Below, piece after piece: positions 1 through 10,014 of a DNA stretch of 64,000 nt. A program made the translations under genes and the position numbers. The DNA comes from Omphiscola glabra (Eukaryota > Mollusca > Gastropoda > Lymnaeidae), in assembly GCA_964017045.1 (NCBI GenBank), contig OZ024809.1:22877618-22941617 (forward strand), read 5' to 3'. Every line of letters starts with the position of its first letter. Positions within the stretch are counted from its first letter, which is position 1. The notes below the pieces were generated by a model that was not told the DNA's origin, made no database searches, and worked only from the letters and a program-made list of their open reading frames with translations.

Positions 1-1130
1 CTAACCTTAAACTTAACCCTAGCCTTAAACTTAACCCTAACCTTAAACTTAACCCTAACCTTAAACTTAACCCTAACCTTAAACTTAACCCTAACATTAA
101 ACTTAACCCTAACCTTAAACTTAACCCTAACCTTAAACTTAACCCTAACCTTAAACTTAACCCTAACCTTAAACTTAACCCTAACCTTAAACTTAACCCT
201 AACATTAAACTTAACCCTAACATTAAACTTAACCCTAACCTTAAACTTAACCCTAACCTTAAACTTAACCCTAACCTTAAACTTAACCCTAACATTAAAC
301 TTAACCCTAACCTTAAACTTAACCCTAACCTTAAACTTAACCCTAACCTTAAACTTAACCCTAGCCTTAAACTTAACCCTAACCTTAAACTTAACCCTAG
401 CCTTAAACTTAACCATAGCCTTAAACTTAACCCTAACCTTAAACTTAACCCTAACCTTAAACTTAACCCTAACCTTAAACTTAACCCTAGCCTTAAACTT
501 AACCCTAGCCTTAAACTTAACCCTAACCTTAAACTTAACCCTAACATTAAACTTAACCCTAACCTTAAACTTAACCCTAACCTTAAACTTAACCCTAACC
601 TTAAACTTAACCCTAACATTAAACTTAACCCTAACCTTAAACTTAACCCTAACCTTAAACTTAACCCTAACCTTAAACTTAACCCTAGCCTTAAACTTAA
701 CCATAGCCTTAAACTTAACCCTAACCTTAAACTTAACCATAACCTTAAACTTAACCCTAACCTTAAACTTAACCCTAGCCTTAAACTTAACCCTAACCTT
801 AAACTTAACCCTAACCTTAAACTTAACCCTAACCTTAAACTTAACCCTAACCTTAAACTTAACCCTAACCTTAACTTAACCCTAGCCTTAAACTTAACCC
901 TAACCTTAAACTTAACCCTAACCTTAAACTTAACCCTAACCTTAAACTTAACCCTAACCTTAAACTTAACCCTAACCTTAAACTTAACCCTAACCTTAAC
1001 TTAACCCTAGCCTTAAACTTAACCCTAACCTTAAACTTAACCCTAGCCTTAACTTGACCGTAAGCCTAATCCTAACCTTAAACCTAACGCTTACCTTAAA
1101 CCTAACCCTAACCTTAAACCTAACGCCTAA
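1..1130. repeat. 18-bp telomere-like satellite
   Basis: There are about 60 copies of ccctaaccttaaacttaa, with scattered C-to-A/G variants (cattaaac, ctagcc). Each unit contains one CCCTAA, the complement of the metazoan telomere repeat, followed by two diverged hexamers. The right edge decays between 1050 and 1130. The left edge lies outside the window. Confidence 0.95.
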
Positions 1131-1267
1131 AAGCCTAACCTGAAGCCTTACCTTAATTCTTATAAAAGGAACGATAAATAAAGCTTTTCTTATAAATATT
1201 TTTTTTCTAATAATAATCTCCCTTATGACTTAAAAAAAGGCTGCGACTATTCGCCCACCTGGAATTC

Positions 1268-1460
1268 AGAATTGAGAGGTTGGGATTAAAAAACTATGTA
1301 AAATATTATTTTTGGGTTTGTAAGACAAAATGAGGTATCAAATGAAAGATAATTGAATGGACTATACGCTTGTAAGCTTACTTCTTCAGTTTAACTAAAA
1401 TAAACTACCCCAAATGACATCCGAATGGGATTTAGTCTAAAGGGACCCGGGTACGCAAAG
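1268..1460. repeat. Dispersed repeat family F, copy 1
   Basis: This segment, with 'gttgggattaaaaaacta', 'gacaaaatgaggtatcaaat' and 'cagtttaactaaaataaact', recurs at 32083-32400 (inverted) and 59995-60236. It contains no coding signal. A terminal sequence rich in cccgggt lies next to it in each copy. Confidence 0.75.
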
Positions 1461-1812
1461 CCGCAATTCGTTTACAGACTGATTGAAGAAAAAAGGTGGA
1501 AATCTGTGCAAGTCACTCCCAGAAGCATCTGGAGCCTTAAACATTGCATCAAGGTCTTGCTCCAGAGAATGACGAATTGCCACATCAAGGCCTTTTTGAT
1601 ATCTCGGATTTTCAGCTACAGACATGAAAAGAACAAAATGTGACTCTTATTACTTTCATCCTTTGTGATAATGTCGAATTCTTTCAACTGAAGCAGCTTT
1701 TCAAAGTCTAGTCCATGGACGTAAGCTGCTGATGAGGAACGCTTGCCTGACCTGATGGCTATAGTTATGTATGTTGGACTTTAATAAGTTACAGCTCCAG
1801 TTTTGACTAGAC

Positions 1813-2187
1813 CAGGGGTGGGCAAACTACGGCCCGCGGGCCACATGCGGCCCGGCAACTGATATTATGTGGCCCTCGAAGGCATTAAGACATTTTTTTT
1901 TTTTAAATTACTTAGTTTTTAAGTTATTTTGTTGAATTTTACAGAATTTCATGTACTGTACCGTTATGATTGTTTTAACAATGTTTGATCAACTTTCTAA
2001 TTCTCTATTTTTTTAAAACAGTCCTTGACTTTTGTCATGTAAGTCTAAAAAGCGAATTTACCGATTTTAACATAGAGAAATGTTTATCGGTATAAAATTG
2101 GACATAATATACATCCGCCCCCCCCCCCCACAATAGCCATTACATATGTCAATGTGGCCCGCCGCACAAAAAGTTTGCCCACCCCTG
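1813..2187. mobile_element. hAT-like non-autonomous element (CAGGGGTGGGCAAA type)
   Basis: The termini CAGGGGTGGGCAAACT and AGTTTGCCCACCCCTG are inverted repeats. The 8-bp flank gactagac is perfectly duplicated (1805-1812 and 2188-2195), the signature of hAT transposition. The interior of 375 bp is AT-rich with a poly-C run and codes for nothing. The ends resemble Charlie-like hAT ends known from vertebrates. Confidence 0.9.
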
Positions 2188-2195
2188 GACTAGAC

Positions 2196-2837
2196 CATCC
2201 TTTTGAATTACAATGCCAGCATGAACTGACGGAATGAGTTTATGTCTGGCAACTTAACACGGTATTCAGCATGCATTAAAAGTGGAGCCTGGCTGTTAAA
2301 TAAAACTTATAATATTAAAAGCCTAAAATTTATATGACTATTTACATTAATTACACTTTTAAAAAAATATTTTTAAAAAAAATGTAATAAATAGTCCATT
2401 TTTATGATTAAAATTTTAATAGAGAAAACATGATTGTTGACGTCAATTAATTTACCCCCCCCCACCCCCTTGTCAACAACTGTCAAACATTTCCAACCCA
2501 CCACCCCCTTATTTTGTTGACATAATTAATGGAAGACCCTTAAGACCCACGACTGACAAAATGAAAACACAACTCACTGATGTTTCGATTAGTAACCTGT
2601 GATTTAATTGGTGGGCACAAACAATGTCAAGAATTGGATTTGTTCAGCTTATCATGTTTTGGACGTCGAGGCGGAGACTCCCCGTGGCGTCGTGGTTTGT
2701 ATTCCCCCCTCCCCCCCCCCCCCCCCGCACAACCCCATCCCCTTCAACGGCAGCAAACGTTGCAGTATTGTAATAGTAGCAGAGTAGCAAAGTGGCAAAG
2801 TTGCACAGTAGCATTACTGCCGTGTAAACATTTAGAC
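2196..2837. other. Non-coding stretch with poly-C runs
   Basis: AT-rich DNA with C-rich tracts (2450-2510 and 2703-2725). I see no gene, splice-supported exon or tandem array here. Confidence 0.6.
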
Positions 2838-3034
2838 CAGTGGTTCTCAAACCTTCTATGGCCGCGACCCTTTAATACAATTCATCGTGTTGTGGCGACC
2901 CCCAGCCACAAAATTATTTTCGGCTATACTTCATAACTATAGAGCATATGTGTTTCCAGATGATCTTAGGTGACCCCTGAGAAAGGTTCGTGTGACCCCC
3001 AAAGGGGTCGCGACCCACAGGTTGAGAACCGCTG
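2838..3034. mobile_element. SPIN-like hAT MITE, copy 1
   Basis: The 197-bp element runs from CAGTGGTTCTCAAACC to GGTTGAGAACCGCTG. The flanking 8-bp duplication atttagac is perfect (2830-2837 and 3035-3042). The internal gaccccCaaaggggtcgcgaccc hairpin and 'acttcataactatagag' motif match the SPIN (Space Invader) hAT family as I know it. Confidence 0.9.
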
Positions 3035-3042
3035 ATTTAGAC

Positions 3043-4436
3043 CAACGTTTTGCTTCTCGGTGACTTCAAAATTGGCTCTTAAGTTAATAAGAAAACGGTG
3101 GTCTTTTTCGTGCTTTCTGATTGGCTGATACTGTAAGACTCGATGGCCAACCATTTCAAGCACAATCCTTGGTTACTTGCTAACAGATGGTTTCATGGAT
3201 GTCAACAGGGTATCAACATCATGAAGTCTGTAACGTGTGAGGATCCCTGCATATATTATCACCTCAGCTCAACAACACAACATATGAAGTACAGTTGTTT
3301 AAGACAGCTAAGCTCAACAGTGCCAACATACACTGCGTTTAGCCACACATTACATAATTGCTTTCAATTTAAAATGCCCATTCAACACCATTCGCGCCAT
3401 GGCTATCGCTGCCTGTTGCAACTGATACAACCTTTATGTTGGATGACCCCCCCCCCCAAATCCCCAGCCACCATGATGTCATAATTATTACTCAATTCGC
3501 CAGACGTTGCCTCCCAGGCGACACGTCGTGACATCCATACTGCTACACTCAAGTGGGAATCCAGTGGTTTACAAAAGTCCAGATAAGTCCATTGTATCAC
3601 CAAAATATCACACGGCATTAACATGTATCACAAAAGACACATGTCATCAGCCAGTACACACATAAAAGTTATTATAAATCCATTTTTCTGAATGCTAATG
3701 CATTTTTATCCATTCATTAATCTATCTGCACCTTAGAATGGTCGGTGGTTTTTTTGTGGGTTTTTTTTATCGGTCACCTCACGTGGCCAGGTCAGTAATA
3801 TTGAGATATCATAAACTGGGCCAGAAAAAAAAGGAAGAAAAAAAAAACCCAATGTTTGTCAAAGCTTAATGTTTATATCTTTATAAATTTCTGCAGTCTT
3901 TTTTTCCCCCCAGTTCGACTAGAAATAGCTTGCTAACAACAGGCCAACGATCCATGCAATTCTTTCAATAAAATTGTTTTGGGGAGACCACTAAATATCG
4001 CCAAAGTGGCCACTGCTCATGAAGATTGTCTCTTGTACACAACACGAAATCTTGCAAAGTAACCTCCAACCATCAGGTTGCCGAGCAAAATTTAAGTATT
4101 AACACAATAACACATGATTGTTATTTCAAAAACATCAGTTGTCACTCAAAAAAAAAAAAGAAAAATAATGTGTTTATCAGGTAACAATGCATTCAGCCAT
4201 GCGTAAATTGCACATTTTGTATTTCTGCTTTAGGTTGTCGTGTCCCGCATGTAATGTAATGAAGATTAGATTGGTCTGTCCAAAGATGAAGAGGGAGAGG
4301 AAAAAAAAACTTGTTTTGGAAGCCAGCGTACTCTCTAGGACGGTATAGTTGTCACGTGACAAGGAACGCACGAGGTGCTGACGTGGTAGCCAATGCTGAA
4401 CGATGCGGCTATGAAGAGCAATATATGGAAAATCGA
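3043..4436. other. Gene-free stretch downstream of the chordin-like gene
   Basis: No protein-like frame with splice or family support is seen. It contains short poly-A/T and poly-C runs only. It lies 3' of the minus-strand gene; the true polyadenylation site could be here, but no clear AATAAA on the minus strand was found. Confidence 0.55.
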
Positions 4437-4489
4437 AGAGTTCACTCCTTCTGATCAGGAGACACAGTGGTTCAATCATTCTGACCATG

Positions 4490-4728
4490 AAACTGAAGCG
4501 TTCAATCATTTACGAGTATGAGACCGAAAAGGTTCAATCATTGTGACCATGAGACTGAATGGTTCAATCATTCTGACCATGAGACCGACGAAGAGTTCAA
4601 GCGTTGAGACCATGAGACCGAAGAGTTCAATCATTGTGACCATGAGACTGAATGGTTCAATCATTCTGACCATGAGACCGAAGAGTTCAAGCGTTGTGAC
4701 CATGACACCGAAGAGCTCAATCGTTCAT
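4490..4728. repeat. ~28-30-bp minisatellite in the 3' UTR of the chordin-like gene
   Basis: About eight copies of gttcaatcattctgaccatg plus agaccgaaga. The array begins 23 bases past the TAA stop on the minus strand, so it is expected to be transcribed in the 3' UTR. Confidence 0.85.
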
Positions 4729-4750
4729 GTGGTAGACGGTTGTTCGTTCC

Positions 4751-4893
4751 TTAAGCTCTGCATTTGCTTTTGCTGAGGTCAATCTGTTTAAAGCTCATAT
4801 TCTTAACGGCAGTTTCCACCATCTTCCGGCGACACTTCCTTTTGCAGCGTTGCTGATTCTTCTCCAGCTTTTTCCAAAATCTTTTCAAAGTTT
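4751..4893 (-). CDS. chrdl: chordin-like terminal exon E10, C-terminus and stop
   Basis: The acceptor lies in a T-rich tract (ttttttttaaag). The exon enters with two bases of a split codon and runs 46 codons to a TAA at 4753-4751. It encodes TLKRFWKKLEKNQQRCKRKC, then a helix-like stretch with VETAVKNMSF and ends SKSKCRA. The RFWKKL block and the paired cysteines (CKRKC) correspond to the W-K-I-F block and CxxxxC pair near the end of vertebrate CHRDL1, which also ends near a cysteine. The C-terminus is very basic. A second AG 13 bases into the exon is a less likely acceptor because it breaks the phase. The 3' UTR starts 26 bases before a minisatellite (4490-4728). Confidence 0.83.
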
Positions 4894-4929
4894 CTTTAAA
4901 AAAAAATAATTTTTTAAAATATTTAAAAT

Positions 4930-5095
4930 ATTATTATGATTAGCTGTCTTATATAGCGCTGTACATAAAAATATTAGCAAAAGAGACATAATCGTGACAA
5001 TAAAATAAAATACATTTATGTAATAAAGAACAGCTGTATAGAGACAAAACAAAAACTAATTCATATTCACCCCATCCACCCCAGAACTTTTACAT
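4930..5095 (-). mobile_element. L2/CR1-like LINE 3'-end fragment (unexpanded copy)
   Basis: On the minus strand it ends gtacagcgctatataagaca followed by a TAATAATA-like tail, with a 'ggggtggatggggtg' box 115 bp upstream. The same two landmarks bracket the 38-bp array at 12.3-16.2 kb, so this copy shows the ancestral spacing. It sits in the intron before E10, about 37 bases from its acceptor. Confidence 0.75.
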
Positions 5096-5262
5096 GTTTG
5101 TTAACATCATTGTATCTTGTAAAGAATTAAAAGGATTTCTTAAACATTTTTTTGTAAAAAGGGTTTTTGAAAAAAATATTTTAAATTGACAATAATCAAT
5201 CACGATGAGCAAAACAAAAAAAAAAAAGAAGAAAGATTTTTATGTTACAAAAGTTGACGTAC

Positions 5263-5364
5263 TGTTGTCTATAGTGCCAAGCAGGTCTGCAATTTTTGTT
5301 GATTTCCTAAAGTCGTCGATTTCTTTGAGGGTGAGAACTTTTTTCTCGGTGCTCTGTATTCTGT
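5263..5364 (-). CDS. chrdl: chordin-like exon E9, middle of CHRDL C-terminal domain
   Basis: The acceptor is tcctttgcctacag and the donor AACA|gtacgt. It is 102 bases (34 codons) with one-base phase at both ends. It encodes KKVLTLKEIDDFRKSTKIAD followed by LLGTID. The pattern of a basic/hydrophobic strand, then F-x-x-x-x-x-F/I-x-LL-x-T, aligns with the vertebrate CHRDL segment between the VWTIRKG block and the WKIF block. It was identified because it is the only stretch between E8 and E10 that has both splice sites, the required phase and this pattern. Four nearby AG dinucleotides make the exact start slightly uncertain. Confidence 0.8.
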
Positions 5365-5649
5365 CTGTAGGCAAAGGAATACAACCACATATCACTACGC
5401 TTAGTGCAAAAAAAGTTTTGGGTATTAGACAATAGTTTCGTTTTTGTGGTCGGCTTCGATCCGAACATCAGGGTTGTTGAAGGAATAGCTCATATTTGTG
5501 GATTACGAACTGTGTGATATTGAATATTTTGTTTAAAAGTTCTTCATTTAGAATTACGTGTTTGATAGATTTAAGATGCTAAAAACCACGCTGTTAATAA
5601 TCCAATGAAGACATGTTTATAGATAGCTCTTTCTGTTTGTCTCAGGGAG

Positions 5650-5868
5650 GGGAAAAGACCCACCTGAAACGGACAAGGGAAAAGACCCCCCTGAAACAGA
5701 CAGGGGAAAAGAGCCATCTGAAACAGACAGGGGAAAAGACCCACCTGAAACGGGCAGGGTAAAAGACCCACCTGAAACGGGCAGGGGAAAAGACCCACCT
5801 GAAATGGGCAGGGAAAAGACCCACCTGAAACAGACAAGGGAAAAGACCCACCTGAAACAGACGGGGCT
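5650..5868. repeat. 27-bp minisatellite
   Basis: About eight copies of gaaaagacccacctgaaacg plus ggcaggg, in the intron between E8 and E9. The open frames over it are repeat artefacts. Confidence 0.9.
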
Positions 5869-5936
5869 GCAAAATTAGTAAAAAATGAAAAAAAAAAAGT
5901 TGACTATTTTTAACGGCTTGCGGTCCTACCTTCAGA

Positions 5937-6122
5937 GGGATTATTAGTGACAAAGGGATTATTAGTGACAATGGGATTATTAGTTACAAAGGGGTTATTA
6001 GTTACAAAGGGATTATTAGTTACAGAGGGGATTATTAGTTACAAAGGGGATTATTAGTTACAAAGGGATTATTAGTTACAAAGGGATTATTAGTTACAAA
6101 GGGATTATTAGTTGTAGGGATT
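5937..6122. repeat. 18-19-bp minisatellite
   Basis: About ten copies of aaagggattattagttac. It is AT-rich and intronic between E8 and E9. Confidence 0.9.
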
Positions 6123-6172
6123 ATAACGGTGTCTTCGTGGAAAAGAAGGAGGTGGTAGGGATGGGAACTATT

Positions 6173-6349
6173 CAGTGGTGTAGCGAGCTTAACTCGCGCC
6201 CGGGGCACAATACCTTTTTAGCGCCCCCAATACCTTTTTAGCGCCCCCTATTACAAAACCATACAATATTATAGTAAAATATACCATTTGGCGCCCCTTT
6301 GTGAGTAGCGACCGGGGCATGATGCCCCCCCCCCCTCACTACGCCACTG
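6173..6349. mobile_element. hAT-like MITE (CAGTGGYGTAGCGAG type), copy 1
   Basis: The ends cagtggtgtagcgag and ctcactacgccactg are inverted repeats with a perfect 8-bp duplication gaactatt (6165-6172 and 6350-6357). The interior is two 'agcgcccccaatacctttt' units. A short relative lies at 20544-20612. Confidence 0.88.
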
Positions 6350-6391
6350 GAACTATTTGAAGAAAGATGTTATAGTAAAACTGAACACATT

Positions 6392-6582
6392 TAGGATGAT
6401 ACATCCCACCCTCTTCATCACAGATACTTAGGATGATACATCCCACCCTCTTCATCACAGATACTTAAGATGATACATCCCACCCTCTTCATTCCAGATA
6501 CTTAGGATGATACATCCCACCCTCTTCATCACACATACTTAGGATGATACATCCCACCCTCTTCATCACATATACTCAGGAT
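6392..6582. repeat. 37-bp minisatellite
   Basis: Five copies of ttaggatgatacatcccacc plus ctcttcatcacagatac, in the intron between E8 and E9. Confidence 0.9.
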
Positions 6583-7042
6583 CGGCCCGTTCGGGACGAA
6601 TTCTTTCCGTCAGGGCGAGGACTGAAAGATGTAAAAATTCTTTTGTTCCCCAAACTGTACGAATTTTCCAGCATGCTCCCCGTGAAGTCACAAAACTTAA
6701 TGAGAACTAACAAGTCCCTGTTATGGCTAAGAGAGTTCACTGAATGGCTGTTTTTTTCCACTAGTGAAATAATTGAATGTAGTTGTCTTGTGTTCAAATT
6801 GTTTCATTAATGTGCTGAAAATGTACAATGCAATGAAAAAACATTTCCACTTGTTTGGATCAATAAAAATATCATATCTTATATGACCTCGTCTAAAGCG
6901 ACATGTTCGGGGAATATTTGCCCCTAAAACCAAATAGAACTAAAAACAAAACTGCTTTTTTTTTTTTTGGTTGGTCATCCGGAGTTCTCGCTCCACCCGG
7001 GGCCGCTGCTGACTCACAACGTCCAGAGGCGCCGTTTCTCAC

Positions 7043-7273
7043 CTTTTCTCGTTGTCCACCTGTGTTGTTCTATCGAGGTGTTTGTGTTGTCGATGCTCAG
7101 CACCAACGCGTTGTCTCCCTTGGTGAAGTACACAAGACGGTCTCCTGTCTTGGGAATGCACAGCTTGTGAATGACGTCATGGATACGAGTGGCATTCTGA
7201 ACCGTCGGCCTAGTGGTCTCCCCCTTGTTACTGGTTTTCTTTTTGTCCTTTCTATTTCTCTTCGTCTCTTGTG
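7043..7273 (-). CDS. chrdl: chordin-like exon E8, start of CHRDL C-terminal domain
   Basis: The acceptor is ttatcctgcgtatag and the donor AAAAG|gtgaga. It enters with two bases of a split codon and leaves with one. The exon has 231 bases. It begins with a basic linker (KRNRKDKKK), followed by IHDVIHKLCIPKTGDRLVYF, a short loop and EQHRWTTRK. The last block corresponds to the strongly conserved V-HVWTIRKG block of vertebrate CHRDL1/2, and the intron falls at the same glycine-coding position of that block. This C-terminal domain is what separates chordin-like proteins from other VWC proteins. NAT, NTN and NTS sites could be glycosylated. A 28-bp array starts about 85 bases upstream of the acceptor. 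Confidence 0.87.
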
Positions 7274-7356
7274 CTATACGCAGGATAAAATAAAACATTT
7301 CGATATGTATAGTCAGTGGCTCTTGTCTGTTTCCACTACGAAGGCTTTGAACTGTA

Positions 7357-7722
7357 ACTAAATATTCATACTTGGACAATCACAGTTGGATATTGATACT
7401 TGGACAATCACAGTTGGATATTGATATTTGGACAATCACAGTTGGATATTGATATTTGGACAATCACAGTTGGATATTGATATTTGGACAATCACAGTTG
7501 GATATTGATACTTGGACAATCACAGTTGGATATTGATACTTGGACATTCACAGTTGGATATTGATACTTGGACATTCACAGTTGGATATTGATACTTGGA
7601 CAATCACATTTGGATATTGATACTTGGACAATCACAGTTGGATATTGATACTTGGACAATCACGGTCATGGATATTCATACTTGGACAATCACAGTCATG
7701 GATATTCATACTTGGACAATCC
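7357..7722. repeat. 28-bp minisatellite between E7 and E8
   Basis: Thirteen copies of ttggatattgatacttggac plus aatcacag. On the minus strand each monomer carries ccaa|gtat, a weak donor-like site, and the first monomer provides an alternative E7 donor at 7712. Confidence 0.92.
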
Positions 7723-7753
7723 TCCCCGTTCTCCGATGTAACTGCGTTTTTAC

Positions 7754-7904
7754 AAGGATGTTTGCCCCTCCCCTTCTTCTTTCGCTTTCGTTTCTTATCA
7801 ACCGGACATTCCTTACAGCAGCCATCTTGGTCAGGTTTGGGGTCGTTACATGGAAGCTTGGACTCCACTGGACATTGGAGTCTTCGGCAGTCGAACTTGC
7901 CATT
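7754..7904 (-). CDS. chrdl: chordin-like exon E7, second half of VWC domain 3 and basic tail
   Basis: The acceptor is ctgctattgaacag. It starts in phase 0 with NGKFDCRRLQCPVESKLPC and then DGCCKECPVD, completing VWC domain 3. A strongly basic run follows, KKRKRKKKGRGK, with the look of a heparin/heparan-sulfate binding patch that could hold the protein near the cell surface (inference). The donor is uncertain. CCTT|gtaaaa at 7754 and CCAA|gtatga at 7712 both leave one base and both join E8 in frame. The second would add about 14 residues with an extra cysteine and would place the donor inside the first monomer of the adjacent 28-bp array. Confidence 0.85.
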
Positions 7905-7962
7905 CTGTTCAATAGCAGTGTGAGTTTAAGATTACAAAGGTCGGGTGTGATTGGTCAAGCTT

Positions 7963-8812
7963 TAATAGGTCAGTGGTCAACGTCTTTTAGGTCAGTCGTC
8001 AACATCTGATAGGTTAGTCGTCAACGTCTTTTAGGTCAGACGTCAATATCTGATAGGTCAGTCGTCAACGTCTTTTAGGTCAGTCGTCAATATCTGATAG
8101 GTCAGTCGTCAACGTCTTTTAGGTCAGCCGTCAATATCTGATAGGTCAGTCGTCAACGTCTTTTAGGTCAGCCGTCAATATCTGATAGGTCAGTCGTCAA
8201 CGTCTTTTAGGTCAGCCGTCAATATCTGATAGGTTAGTGGTCAACGTCTTTTAGGTCAGTCGTCAACATCTGATAGGTTAGTCGTCAACGTCTTTTAGGT
8301 CAGTCGTCAATATCTGATAGGTCAGTCGTCAACATCTTTTAGGTCAGTCGTCAATATCTGATAGGTCAGTCTTCAACGTATTTTAGGTCAGTCGTCAATA
8401 TCTGATAGGTCAGTCGTCAACATCTGATAGGTTAGTGGTCAACGTCTTTTAGGTCAGCCGTCAATATCTGATAGGTTAGTGGTCAACGTCTTTTAGGTCA
8501 GTCGTCAACATCTGATAGGTCAGTGGTCAACGTCTTTTAGGTCAGCCGTCAATATCTGATAGGTTAGTGGTCAACGTCTTTTAGGTCAGTCGTCAACATC
8601 TGATAGGTCAGTGGTCAACGTCTTTTAGGTCAGTCGTCAACATCTGATAGGTCAGTCGTCAACGTCTTTTAGGTCAGTCGTCAATATCTGATAGGTCAGT
8701 CGTCAACATCTGATAGGTTAGTGGTCAACGTCTTTTAGGTCAGTCGTGAATATCTGATAGGTCAGTCGTCAACGTCTTTTAGGTCAGCCGTCAATATTTG
8801 ATAGGTCAGTGC
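7963..8812. repeat. 44-bp dimeric minisatellite (22 + 22)
   Basis: About 38 alternating 22-mers, aggtcagtcgtcaacgtctt(tt) and aggtcagtcgtcaatatctg(at), forming a 44-bp higher-order unit. Point variants (gtggtc, gccgtc, gttagt) recur in blocks. The array starts 58 bases upstream of the E7 acceptor. Confidence 0.93.
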
Positions 8813-9036
8813 ACGTCAAAAAAAAAGTGTGGGGGGGGGGATGATAATCGATCACAAGAAGAGTCACTCTTTGATAGGTCAGTTTATAGTGTGGGAGTTA
8901 GGTCGCTTGTGTGTCTGTCAGAGTCTGCCGATATGTGTATGTCTTTTGAAATGTCACTACCATTGTATCTATGGACTATATACAATGACTTTATCAAATG
9001 GTGACATAAAATGGCTAAATTGTATTAAATCGATAA

Positions 9037-9416
9037 AGCAAATGACTATGTCCAGTGGCTACCTCATATGACTATAGCAAATGACTATGTTCAGTGGCTA
9101 CCTCATATGACTATAGCACATGACTATGTTCAGTGGCTACCTCATATGACTATAGCAAATGACTTTGTCCAGTGGCTACCTCATATGACTATAGCACATG
9201 ACTATGTTCAGTGGCTACCTCATATGACTATAGCAAATGACTTTGTCCAGTGGCTACCTCATATGACTATAGCATATGACTATGTTCAGTGGCTACCTCA
9301 TATGACTATAGCAAATGACTTTGTCCAGTGGCTACCTCATATGACTATAGCACATGACTATGTCCAGTGGCTGCCTCATGTGACTATAGCAAATGACTAT
9401 GTTCAGTGGCTACCTT
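9037..9416. repeat. 39-bp minisatellite between E6 and E7
   Basis: About ten copies of tatagcaaatgactatgttc plus agtggctacctcatatgac. Because 39 is a multiple of three, one frame stays open for 116 codons, which is an artefact of the repeat. Variants gcacatgactatgttc and gcaaatgactttgtcc alternate. Confidence 0.93.
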
Positions 9417-9460
9417 AATTACATGTCCGGTTTAAATTGTCTACAAATGATCTTCCTCAC

Positions 9461-9558
9461 CAGACATTGGCACTCCACACATTTGATCTCCCCCACGGAC
9501 AGAACGATGGGGTTCCAGGTGGTGCCGTTCAGTCGCAGCCCAGTGGACGTGTTACAAT
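9461..9558 (-). CDS. chrdl: chordin-like exon E6, first half of VWC domain 3
   Basis: The acceptor is acttcctttccag and the donor CTG|gtgagg. It enters with two bases of a split codon and ends in phase 0. It encodes CNTSTGLRLNGTTWNP, then VGEIKCVECQCL. The W-N-P in place of WHP and the GEIKCVECxC block match the third VWC of CHRDL1/2, where the corresponding block is of the form GxxECVLCTC. NTS and NGT are potential N-glycosylation sites. A hAT-like element (9600-10006) begins only 42 bases upstream of this acceptor, so its terminal repeat overlaps the expected branch-point zone. A 39-bp array begins about 45 bases past the donor. Confidence 0.88.
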
Positions 9559-9599
9559 CTGGAAAGGAAGTGACGAAATCATTAGTCGGCAGTCTAAAG

Positions 9600-10006
9600 C
9601 AGTGATTCCCAAAGAGATCTATATTGACTCCCAGGGGTCCACGACAACTTGCACGGGGTCATGTCATCGAGAAAAAAAATTGGGGGTCCATGAAATGAAA
9701 ATGGGGGTCAACGATAGTGGATCTCGTGTAAGCAGGTGGTGACTTCTATTTTGGCATTCCGTGAATGGAATAATTAACATGCACAAAGTAGTTCCTATTT
9801 ACTTACATAATATTACCCTATAATATAACGACATATATCTTCCTACATAAATAATAAAAGTACCTATGAAGTAAAAATAAAAAAAACATAAAACTGTTTA
9901 AGAATTATTATAAACTAATAGGTAATATCAGGTAAGCAGGGGGTCTACATAAAACCGAAAAACATGGCAAGGGGTCTACGAGACAAAAAAAGTATAAGGA
10001 CCTCTG
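9600..10006. mobile_element. hAT-like element in the intron 42 bp upstream of E6
   Basis: It runs from cagtgattcccaaag to aggacctctg. The flanks gtctaaag (9592-9599) and gtctaatg (10007-10014) match in 7 of 8 bases, as an aged hAT target duplication would. Interior is AT-rich with 'gggggtc' repeats near both ends and codes for nothing. Confidence 0.7.
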
Positions 10007-10014
10007 GTCTAATG

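Noticed and set aside
5440..5580. Minus-strand open stretch (HLKSIKHVILNEELLNK) as an alternative middle C-terminal exon
   Set aside because: Its best acceptor gives phase 0 and the needed phase is 1. The frame stops before a usable donor.
6544..6810. Overlapping frames on both strands near 6.6-6.8 kb as a possible C-terminal exon of the chordin-like gene
   Set aside because: No match to the conserved CHRDL blocks and wrong phase. E9 at 5263-5364 fits the required position, phase and pattern instead.
7963..8812. Regular repeats that might suggest a CRISPR array
   Set aside because: The 22-bp units are contiguous with no unique spacers, and the DNA is eukaryotic. The same holds for all other arrays here.
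9068..9418. 116-codon frame of 13-residue repeats (MTIAHDYVQWLPH)
   Set aside because: 39-bp minisatellite in the intron between E6 and E7, on the strand opposite to the gene.
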